DNA from: Luteitalea sp.
GTDB lineage: Bacteria; Acidobacteriota; Vicinamibacteria; Vicinamibacterales; Vicinamibacteraceae
NCBI GenBank assembly: GCA_009377495.1
Contig: WHTZ01000003.1
Location: forward strand, 124,001 to 188,000
Reading direction: 5' to 3'
DNA: 64,000 bases
This document shows, one piece after another, positions 44,791 to 52,403 of this stretch. The notes beneath the pieces are model-generated. The model was not told the DNA's origin and ran no database searches. It saw only the letters and a list, made by a program, of their open reading frames with translations. Positions within the stretch are counted from its first letter, which is position 1, and each line of letters opens with the position of its first letter. The translations under genes were made by a program, and so were the position numbers.

Positions 44791-45872
44791 GACGCTGCCT
44801 CCCGCTCGAGGAGCCGCCGCTTGCGCTCGAGCCCCCAGCGGTAACCCGAGAGCGTTCCGTCGTTCCGCACGACCCGGTGGCAGGGAATGGCAACAGCGAT
44901 GGCGTTCGACGCGCATGCCTGGCCTACGGCCCGCACGGCGTTCGGCGCACCGATACGCTCTGCGATGTCGGAGTAGGTCGCCGTCGTTCCGGCAGGAATC
45001 TCGCGCAGCGCCCGCCAGACGCGATGCTGGAAGACGGTGCCGCGCACGTCTAGGGGCAGGTCGAGGCCGTCCGCCGGCGCTTCCACGAAGCCGACGACCT
45101 TGGCCACGAGCTGTTCGAAGTCGGAGTCGGCGCCAATCAGCTCCGCGTTGGAGAAACGGTCCTGCAGGTCGCGAAGCAGGGCATCAGGGTCGTCGCCGAA
45201 CATGATGGCGCAAACCCCTTTGTCGGTAGCAGCAACCAGGATGGATCCAAGCGAGCACTCCGCCACCGCGAATCGAATCGTTGCGCCATGGCCGCCCGAC
45301 CGGAATCGTGTCGGCGTCATACCCAGCGCCGCAGAGGAGGCGCTGTAGAACTGGCTGCTGGAGTTGAATCCGGCATCGTAGATCGCGGTGGTCACCGTCT
45401 CGCTCTGGGACAACGTCGTCCGGACTCGCTCGGCCCGGTGCGCGGCCCCATACGCGCGTGGTGTCACGCCGGTGAGCGCCTTGAACACGCGATGAAAGTG
45501 GAAGCGGCTCATGCCCACGGACTCGGCAAGCGCCTCGAGGCGCGGCATGTCGGCGGCTGTCTCGATCACCTGGCACGCCTTCGCCACGGCCGCAGCATGT
45601 TGCGTGGCGAGGGAAGCTCCATTCGGCCGGCACCGGCGGCATGGACGGAAACCGGCGCGTTCGGCCTCTTCGGCTGTCGCATGGAACCGGACGTGTTCGC
45701 ACTTCGGCCGCCGCGCCGCGCAGGACGGCCGGCAATAGATGCCTGTCGTCTGGACCGAGTAATAGAAGCGCTCGTCTGCTTGCCAATCACGCCGCACGAC
45801 CGCCGCCCAGCGATCCTCATCGCTCACAAAGCCCGACACGCTCGCATCTTCCTTCCTGGCCATGATCATCAT
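44787..45872 (-). CDS. ada: Ada: DNA repair methyltransferase and transcriptional activator
   Basis: This 361-residue protein has the complete Ada architecture. The N-terminal zinc domain has Cys47 and Cys51 (GIYCRPSC) and Cys78 and Cys81 (RPCRRC), where phosphotriester methyl groups are taken. An AraC-type HTH follows (ALAESVGMSRFHFHRVFKALTG), and then the O6-alkylguanine transferase domain with the acceptor Cys331 in IPCHRV. On methylation it becomes an activator of alkylation-repair genes, probably including its own operon. GAGGAG precedes ATG 45872. It is first in a two-gene unit with the 2OG oxygenase. Confidence 0.95.
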   Translation of the reverse strand: MMIMARKEDASVSGFVSDEDRWAAVVRRDWQADERFYYSVQTTGIYCRPSCAARRPKCEHVRFHATAEEAERAGFRPCRRCRPNGASLATQHAAAVAKACQVIETAADMPRLEALAESVGMSRFHFHRVFKALTGVTPRAYGAAHRAERVRTTLSQSETVTTAIYDAGFNSSSQFYSASSAALGMTPTRFRSGGHGATIRFAVAECSLGSILVAATDKGVCAIMFGDDPDALLRDLQDRFSNAELIGADSDFEQLVAKVVGFVEAPADGLDLPLDVRGTVFQHRVWRALREIPAGTTATYSDIAERIGAPNAVRAVGQACASNAIAVAIPCHRVVRNDGTLSGYRWGLERKRRLLEREAAS

Positions 45873-46073
45873 GATCGCACTCCTCGTGGTCTTCGGGCAC
45901 GCTCCTGGCCCGCCCTTGACAGATATTGAACGAGGACACCTCGACTGGCACTCCGACTCTTGCTTTCAAACTTTTTGATGTAATGTTTGTCCGCACAGAT
46001 GCCTCGGAGTGTGGAACTTCGCCTCCGGTCTCACCGTCAGAGTCTTATATATCGCCATAACAGGGGGTGCGCC

Positions 46074-46694
46074 GTGCATCGACTCGTCGTCGGAACCATT
46101 GCGATTGCCGCGGTCGCCTCAGCGTTGGTCGTCCAGCCAACGGCTTCGTCACCGGTCTCAGATGACGCGAACCGACTCGAGCGCCCGTTCGCCCCGGGTG
46201 GTCGCATCACGATGAACCTCTCCGCGGGCGACTACACGATTGAAGGATCGAGCGACGCCCGTATTCGGTTGCAATGGGAGACGAGAGATCCCGAGGACGC
46301 GCGCGATGTGAAGGTGCAAGCAAACGTCGAGGGCACGGACGCTCAGATCAAGACCGACGGCCCCTCGAACGGCTTCCGCGTCACCATCGAGATTCCGGCG
46401 CGCTCCGACGTGTCCGTACGGCTCAGTGCGGGCGATCTCACCCTCCGCGATGTCGAGGGTCATAAAGACATCTCCGCGTGGGCCGGCGACCTGAAGATCG
46501 GCATTGGTCGCGCCGCTGATTATCGTCGCGTTGATGCGTCGGTGACGGCGGGTGATCTCCAGGCAGCACCGTTCAAGGTATCGAAGGGCGGCCTCTTCCG
46601 ATCCTTTACGTGGGAGGGAAGCGGGCGCTATGACCTGCGAGCACGCCTCACGGCCGGCGACCTGACCTTGAGAGCATTCGAAGAACCCTTCTGA
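46074..46694 (+). CDS. Exported DUF4097-like beta-repeat protein
   Basis: About 206 residues from GTG 46074 have a signal peptide or anchor (IAIAAVASALVV). A right-handed beta structure follows, with repeated SAGDLTLRD, WAGDLKI, TAGDLQ and TAGDLTLRAF units, the DUF4097/adhesin-like pattern. GGGGGTG precedes the start. The protein is probably periplasmic or outer-membrane associated; family members have no defined biochemical role. It is divergent from ada. Confidence 0.78.
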   Translation: MHRLVVGTIAIAAVASALVVQPTASSPVSDDANRLERPFAPGGRITMNLSAGDYTIEGSSDARIRLQWETRDPEDARDVKVQANVEGTDAQIKTDGPSNGFRVTIEIPARSDVSVRLSAGDLTLRDVEGHKDISAWAGDLKIGIGRAADYRRVDASVTAGDLQAAPFKVSKGGLFRSFTWEGSGRYDLRARLTAGDLTLRAFEEPF

Positions 46695-46742
46695 TCCGCG
46701 TATCGCATATTCACGAGACAGCGTTAGGATTCGGACGAGTCC

Positions 46743-47519
46743 TCAGTTGGTCGACAGCTGCGCTCGAGCCTTTTCCACATCCCGGTGGAACACGAAGAGC
46801 GGGTCCGCGTTCTCGGCTCGCGTGGTGAAGTTCCAGGTGCGGCCACCCTCCTGTTCCACTCGTAAGGTCTTGTCGAGATAGTCCACACGAAAGGTGCCTA
46901 GTTGGCCCCATGGAAAGGAAAACGCATGGTCGCCCTGGGAGGGCTCATATCTCAAGCCCTTGACGGAGGCAGCGAGACGTCCTTCACAGGAGCCAAACGC
47001 GTGCTTGTGAACAACATCGACCGCGTCGTCAAGCGTGACCTGTTTTAGCTCGATATCGACGCTCGTCGTCTCGTCGCCAATCTCGATCGTGCGCACGACC
47101 GCGTCGTAGCCGTCCGCGACCACGTTCAATTGATGTGTTCCCGGCGTGACGTTCCGTGTCACGAGCGGCGTCTTCCCGAGGAACTTGCGGTTGATGAAAA
47201 CCATCGCGCCGGCGACGTCACTGTCGACGCGCAGCTCCGGCGACGGCGGCTCGACAGCGGGCGGCGGCGGACTCGTAGGCGTCGGTGAATCGCGCGGGCG
47301 CGCCGAAGCTGGCGGCCTCGCGGGGCGAGATGTCGCAGCGTCTGGCACACCGTCATCTGTGGTGGGGCGACTCGGTGCCGACGGGGCGGCGGTCGGAGCG
47401 GTATGGTCGTCGGTAACCCGATTCAGATACCAGGCCAGCCCACCGCTGAGAACGAGCGCCACGAGCCCAACCGCCGCGAGCGACCCGCGGACGCGAGGAG
47501 TCTGCGATTGACCGAGCAT
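46743..47519 (-). CDS. PEGA-domain membrane-anchored protein
   Basis: This 258-residue protein has a single transmembrane helix (about residues 14-33), a Pro/Thr/Ala-rich linker and then a PEGA domain. The PEGA domain is recognisable as LRVDSDVAGAMVFINRKFLGKTPLVTRNVTPGTHQLNVVADGYD. A C-terminal globular part contains SCEGRLAASVKG. PEGA domains occur in surface and kinase-associated proteins and probably mediate protein or surface binding. The start ATG 47519 opens just before the helix. It is convergent with the DUF4097-like gene. Confidence 0.85.
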   Translation of the reverse strand: MLGQSQTPRVRGSLAAVGLVALVLSGGLAWYLNRVTDDHTAPTAAPSAPSRPTTDDGVPDAATSRPARPPASARPRDSPTPTSPPPPAVEPPSPELRVDSDVAGAMVFINRKFLGKTPLVTRNVTPGTHQLNVVADGYDAVVRTIEIGDETTSVDIELKQVTLDDAVDVVHKHAFGSCEGRLAASVKGLRYEPSQGDHAFSFPWGQLGTFRVDYLDKTLRVEQEGGRTWNFTTRAENADPLFVFHRDVEKARAQLSTN

Positions 47520-47595
47520 AGAAGTACGGTAGCGTACTCGTCCATCACTTCGGGAGCGGCACACGGATGCGCGCGCGCCAGCTCATCGGACGAGT

Positions 47596-47718
47596 CTACG
47601 GAGGAAACATGATTGCGCGACTGTGGTGCGCCGCTCGGCGTGCGGGGACCCAGGCCGCGAGACACGCCGCAAGACCAAGTGTGACGGCAACAGCCGCGAA
47701 TGTCAGCGGATGGCTCCT
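47596..47718 (-). pseudogene. C-terminal ADOP permease remnant
   Basis: The minus-strand reading SHPLTFAAVAVTLGLAACLAAWVPARRAA is the final transmembrane helix and basic tail of an ADOP (compare LVAAVACWLPAWRAS at 6384-9020). The expected RIDP-x-VALR ending is lost and the frame ends without a family stop. It abuts and slightly overlaps the IclR gene end, whose last residues (GGCTPGAIR) are themselves unusual for IclR, so the junction probably cut both. Confidence 0.6.
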
Positions 47719-48602
47719 GGCGTGCATCCGCCGAGGTATCCGAGTTGCCGCGAGATACCGATGGCAGCCTGCTTCACCTGATCGGCAAGTGTGTCGCAAT
47801 TCTCCGTGTCGATTCGCCTGGTGCTGCCGGTCACGCTGACGGCCGCCACCACACTGCCGTCCCAGTTGAAAACCGGTGCCCCAATACATCTCCCCCCGAT
47901 CTCTTCCTCCTCATCGTCCAGCGCATAACCGAGCCGCCGTGTTCTCACCAGCTCTTCCTTCAGTCGCGCGAGAGACACGATCGTATTCTCGTTGTGGCGG
48001 AGCAGGCCCTTGTTTCGAATGATCTGGTCTACGTCTCCCTCTGGCAGAGACGCGATCAGGCACTTTCCGAGGCTCGTACAATGGACGTCCATCCGTTTTC
48101 CTACCCACGTTGCCACCCGGTGGACGCCTGGAAGGTCCACCTTCGCGATGAGCGCCACCTCGCCACGGTCGAGAATGGCCATGTGAACGGTAAGCCCTGT
48201 GTTGGCCACGAGGGCTCGCAACAGAGGGGCCGCCCGTTCCCGCAAGACGATGCCATCGATCGCCATGTTGGCGATGCTCACGAGCTTCAATCCGCTCATG
48301 TAACGACCGGTGGCCTCATCGCGTTGCAGATATCCGTGCCGCTCGAACGTGAGCAGCAGGCAGTGCACCGAGCTCTTCGGGAAATCGAGGCTGCGCGCTA
48401 GTTGAGAAAAGGTCAGCCCACTCTTCGAGCTGGCGACGAGCTCGAGGATCGCGAGCGCGCGTTCCAGTGCTGGCACGGACGGCGTTCTCGAAGCTGGCGC
48501 CGCTCGCACGCGGGTCGAGCGGATCTGGTGAGCGTTTGGCACAGAGGCATGGTCGGCCGGGCGGGTCGCCTCCCTACCGGTGAGTGAGAACCGTTCTCGC
48601 AT
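47703..48602 (-). CDS. IclR-family transcriptional regulator
   Basis: About 299 residues contain an N-terminal winged helix (VPALERALAILELVASSKSGLTFSQLARSLDFPKSSVHCLL) and a C-terminal IclR effector domain (MAILDRGEVALIAKVDL, TSLGKCLIASLPE, GRCIGAPVFNWDGSVVAAVSVTGS). IclR regulators sense small aromatic or sugar-acid metabolites and control adjacent catabolic operons. ATG 48602 gives a normal length. It is divergently oriented to the SDR gene, so the 135-base gap between them is the likely shared control region. Confidence 0.92.
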   Translation of the reverse strand: MRERFSLTGREATRPADHASVPNAHQIRSTRVRAAPASRTPSVPALERALAILELVASSKSGLTFSQLARSLDFPKSSVHCLLLTFERHGYLQRDEATGRYMSGLKLVSIANMAIDGIVLRERAAPLLRALVANTGLTVHMAILDRGEVALIAKVDLPGVHRVATWVGKRMDVHCTSLGKCLIASLPEGDVDQIIRNKGLLRHNENTIVSLARLKEELVRTRRLGYALDDEEEEIGGRCIGAPVFNWDGSVVAAVSVTGSTRRIDTENCDTLADQVKQAAIGISRQLGYLGGCTPGAIR

Positions 48603-48737
48603 TGTGAAAGACCCTTCCGCCCGCTCGACGGACGATCGCGGGCGCCTCATTTCTTCCAGTGTATGGGATTATGACGGACCCGAGGCGTGGCTCCAATTGA
48701 CACTGACGCCGCCGCGCTCCAGAATGCCGACGCGCCT

Positions 48738-49487
48738 ATGAATCGACTCAGCCACAAGGCGGCCATCGTCACTGGAGCGGCCCATGGGATAGGCCGTGCT
48801 ATCAGCGAGCTGTTCGCCGAAGAGGGCGCTAGCGTGCTGCTCGTGGATATCGACGTCGACGCCGGCGAAGGAGCCGCGGCGGCCATTCGGCAGCGCGGTG
48901 GAGATGGAGCGTTCTGTCGAGCCGATGTGTCCTCGGTCGAGGATGTGGTGAGCGCGGTGAGCGTGGCCTTCGAGAAGTGGGGTCACATCGACGTGCTGTG
49001 CAACAATGCCGCGTATCTCGGAGAGTTCCATGCCGTCCTGGAATCGACCCCGGAGGAATGGAGCAAGTGCATTGAGGTCTCTTTACTCGGCACGCACCAT
49101 TTCACCAAGGCGGTGTTACCTCACATGATCGCCCGCAAGCTGGGATCGATCGTGATCGTCGCCTCGGTTCAAGCGATGGTCGGCTGCGCCTCGTCGGTGG
49201 CTTACACGGCAATCAAGGCGAGTCTCCTCGGCTACGTGCTGAGCGCCGCGTACGACTACGGCCCATACAACGTGCGCGTGAACGCGCTCTGCCCAGGGGC
49301 AATTCAGACGCGCATCTCGCCCAAGCCTGGCGAGCCGCACTACGAGTGGCAGTGCGGCCAGACGATGCTTGGCCGCGTTGGCCGACCTCGTGAAGTCGCG
49401 CACGGCGCGGTATTTCTTGCCTCTGACGATGCGTCTTACATCACCGGTGCCGTGCTTCCGGTTGACGGCGGCTGGACGGCCAAGTGA
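48738..49487 (+). CDS. Short-chain dehydrogenase/reductase
   Basis: This 249-residue NAD(P)-dependent oxidoreductase has the cofactor motif TGAAHGIGRAI, then NNAA, catalytic Ser143, and the YxxxK pair Tyr156 and Lys160 in YTAIKASLLG. The C-terminal VDGGW signature of classical SDRs is present. ATG 48738 gives a normal length; a GTG at 48687 is possible but adds a non-conserved tail. Facing the IclR gene, it probably performs an oxidation step in the sugar or polyol pathway of this locus. Confidence 0.93.
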   Translation: MNRLSHKAAIVTGAAHGIGRAISELFAEEGASVLLVDIDVDAGEGAAAAIRQRGGDGAFCRADVSSVEDVVSAVSVAFEKWGHIDVLCNNAAYLGEFHAVLESTPEEWSKCIEVSLLGTHHFTKAVLPHMIARKLGSIVIVASVQAMVGCASSVAYTAIKASLLGYVLSAAYDYGPYNVRVNALCPGAIQTRISPKPGEPHYEWQCGQTMLGRVGRPREVAHGAVFLASDDASYITGAVLPVDGGWTAK

Positions 49488-49500
49488 CGAATACAGGCGA

Positions 49501-52251
49501 CTAGGGTGGTGTCAGTGCGTTGAGCTCGTCTACGCCAATGCCAATCGGCGGCGCGAAATCTCGGCCGGTCGCATAGCGCAGTAGCCGGTCGAACAGATAG
49601 ATAGCCTCGGGATACGCCTCGTCCAGGTGCTCGCGGAGACGGAGGGTTGTCACCATTAGGCGACCCTCTCCGATCCGCGCTTCGAAGATGTATCCCACAC
49701 GCGACAGATCCTTGGACTTGCTCAGAAAACCCGTCGTGGTGCGGGTGCCGCCCACGATCGGCTGAAAGTCCTTCGGCCACTCATCGAGGGGGAACGGGAC
49801 TCCACCGTCCAGCAGGTTGTAGAACTGGAGGTCGCAGAAGCCGTCGTGCGGGAAGCCGTCGAGAGCAGGATGGTTGTGTACCATGGTGCCCTGCGCGCCC
49901 CCTGCCTCCGGAAAGAACCCGGCTTCAGCGCGCGGCTGCACCTGGCCGCGGTCAGCCAGCAGCCACACGCGTCCACCAGAGCGGAGAAATCGGACGGCCG
50001 CATCGTCCAACACGGAGGTAATCCACAGGCCATCGGCGCCACCACGGGGGGCCTCCGGTCGCACGAACGGGTAGAGCCTGGCGATGCCTGCCCATTTGAC
50101 GGTCGAGTAGACTGACGTGTCTGGATGCCGCAGCAAGGCGCTGCGCGGAAACGCCCAGAACGCCCACCGGTTGGTGTGTTTGCCATTTACGGTCACGACC
50201 AACTCCAGTCTCTGCGCCTCCTTACCAGGCACCGGACCGATCGTGATCTGCGAGACCCCTTGCACCGATCCCATGGGGACGCTGACGCGGAGGTTCTCCT
50301 CATGGGCGATGAGTTGTTCGTTCGCCAGCAGCTTCCACGAGAGTCGCGCATCACGCAGATCATCGGAGCCGTAGTTCGAGATGCTCACCGCGATATTCTT
50401 GGTGACGTCACTCCAGAGCGTCCGGTCATGGACGTCGGCGTCGATCAGCGGAAGGACCGGGCTGTTGATCTCCTGCCCGTCCCTCGGTGAAATGCCTTTG
50501 GGCCGCCAAAAGTAATCGAACCAGCCCTCTTCCCACGAGTCACCCTCGCCGGTCCCGCCTGGGAAGTCCACGATGAGCCAGTAGTGATACCCCGTGATGT
50601 CTCCCCGCCGCCGGACCCTCTCTATTTGCGCTTTGCGACCGAGGTGCTGGAGGCGCTGTGAGTGCCGAACGTAGAGTGGGTACTGCGCGGCCAAGCCGTT
50701 CTCCTCCACCCACTGCTTCTTCGCCTCCAGCCAGGTGGGCAGCAGTACACCGGTGAGCTCGTCGATGAGCGAGATGTCTGGCAGCGAGCAGTAGTAGCCG
50801 CCAAACTCATGCTTCACGGTCGGTAGGTCGGGCAGGCCTTCGCCGAAGTGGCTCACCATATCGGTCGGTCGCACCACGTGCCCATCGTTGGAGAGCACGA
50901 GCCCATCGGGATGCAGCGCCTTGGCAAGGTGGTAGAAATCGGCCACGGTCTCGAGAAGGCGCTCCCGCTCGTCCTCGGTCGCCAGCCAGCTCAGATTGAG
51001 CTCGTTGCCAAAGGCGATGGAGAGCAGCGAGGGTCGATTGCGGTAGGTGCGGAGAACGCGCTCGAGCTCACCTCGCAAGAGGTCTTGATGTGGCAAGAAG
51101 TATTGCGTGTAAGCGACCGGAAGCTCTGCCATCACCAACATGCCGGCTTCGTCGGCCGCGTGGAAGAAGGCTTCGGCGGGTGTCATCGAATGATACCGGA
51201 CCGCATTGAACCCGAAGCTCCGCGCCAGCCGCAAGCGCTTCAGGTAGGTCTCGCGCGACGCTGGAGGGAAGCCCGTGAGCACTTCGATGTTGTCGTCGCC
51301 GTAGCCGCGTAGATAGAGCGGCTTGCCGTTCAGCAACAGCACATTGCCGCGCGTCGTCACCTGCCGCACGCCGAAGCGCTCCTCCACGCGGTCGTATTCG
51401 CGGTCGCTGTGCCACAGCGCGATGGTCGCGTTGTAAAGGTGGGGATGTTCGGGCGACCAGAGCCGGGCGTTGGGAATCGATAGTGCGAGCTCGACCTCGG
51501 TGTCTCCGCCCGGTTGCACCCGCAGTGCTGCGCTACCCTCGGAGTCGGGCGAGACCGATACGCGGATCTCGGCAGGATACGCCTGTGTCGCCTGGCTGCG
51601 AACCGTGATCAGGAACTTCGTAATCTTGCTGTCCACGTCGGAGCGGATGTAGACATCCTCGATCCACGTCGGCTCGGTGGCCTGCAGCTCCACGCTACCG
51701 TAGATGCCGCCCCAGTTGCCGATGTAGTTCAGCATTCCCGTGAGGCGACTCGGCTCCTGCTCCCGCGGGGACTCTGTGGGTGCCGATCCAGGATTGGAGA
51801 CCCTAATCGCAATCACGTTGTCCGAGTCGGGTCGTACGTGGTTGGTGACGTCGAACCAGAACGGCGTACTGAAGCCGCGATGCTCCCCGATCCTCGCACC
51901 GTTGAAAAAGAGGGTGGTCTCGCGATGGGCGCCGCCGATGCGCAGCCTCACGACCTTCTGTTTCCACTCCGCCGGGAGCGCAACGGTCCGCCGGTACCAC
52001 GCGGTGCCCGCATAGTCGTGCCGCAGGCTCCCCGACCTCGTCCCGAATCCCTGCGCCTGCCAGGCGCCGGGCACCTCGATTGAGTCGTCGAACGGGGTTG
52101 CCGTCGCATGCCACCTCTGGACCTCCCCTTCATTTCGGGGGTCCAGCCGGAATTCCCACGTGCCGTTCAGATCGAGCCGCGTCCGCTGGGCGTGGCACAC
52201 GGTGGGCACGAGGGCTGCGATCACGACGATGAACGCTGTCCGCAGCAGCAT
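49501..52251 (-). CDS. Exported glycoside hydrolase family 2 enzyme
   Basis: This 916-residue protein has a signal peptide (residues 1-21) and a sugar-binding domain with TTLFFNGARIGEHRGFSTPFWFDVTNHV. An immunoglobulin-like middle follows, then a TIM barrel with the acid/base pair in FGNELNLSW and the nucleophile glutamate in KHEFGGYY. The C-terminal half is a long extra domain. GH2 covers beta-galactosidases, beta-glucuronidases, beta-mannosidases and others; the specificity is not readable. It is convergent with the SDR gene and divergent from the next glycosidase-like gene. Confidence 0.92.
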   Translation of the reverse strand: MLLRTAFIVVIAALVPTVCHAQRTRLDLNGTWEFRLDPRNEGEVQRWHATATPFDDSIEVPGAWQAQGFGTRSGSLRHDYAGTAWYRRTVALPAEWKQKVVRLRIGGAHRETTLFFNGARIGEHRGFSTPFWFDVTNHVRPDSDNVIAIRVSNPGSAPTESPREQEPSRLTGMLNYIGNWGGIYGSVELQATEPTWIEDVYIRSDVDSKITKFLITVRSQATQAYPAEIRVSVSPDSEGSAALRVQPGGDTEVELALSIPNARLWSPEHPHLYNATIALWHSDREYDRVEERFGVRQVTTRGNVLLLNGKPLYLRGYGDDNIEVLTGFPPASRETYLKRLRLARSFGFNAVRYHSMTPAEAFFHAADEAGMLVMAELPVAYTQYFLPHQDLLRGELERVLRTYRNRPSLLSIAFGNELNLSWLATEDERERLLETVADFYHLAKALHPDGLVLSNDGHVVRPTDMVSHFGEGLPDLPTVKHEFGGYYCSLPDISLIDELTGVLLPTWLEAKKQWVEENGLAAQYPLYVRHSQRLQHLGRKAQIERVRRRGDITGYHYWLIVDFPGGTGEGDSWEEGWFDYFWRPKGISPRDGQEINSPVLPLIDADVHDRTLWSDVTKNIAVSISNYGSDDLRDARLSWKLLANEQLIAHEENLRVSVPMGSVQGVSQITIGPVPGKEAQRLELVVTVNGKHTNRWAFWAFPRSALLRHPDTSVYSTVKWAGIARLYPFVRPEAPRGGADGLWITSVLDDAAVRFLRSGGRVWLLADRGQVQPRAEAGFFPEAGGAQGTMVHNHPALDGFPHDGFCDLQFYNLLDGGVPFPLDEWPKDFQPIVGGTRTTTGFLSKSKDLSRVGYIFEARIGEGRLMVTTLRLREHLDEAYPEAIYLFDRLLRYATGRDFAPPIGIGVDELNALTPP

Positions 52252-52403
52252 GGTTACTTGTACCCACCTCGCAGGATCGTCGCAAGGCGAGGCGTCGCAG
52301 GTGCGCGCCGTTCCTCCTATTAGCTGGAAACAAAGCGCGGTGCCAGCGGCCTCGTCCTCGAACATATCGAGTGCGCATGAGAAGATCCCAGCCGGGTCAA
52401 ACG

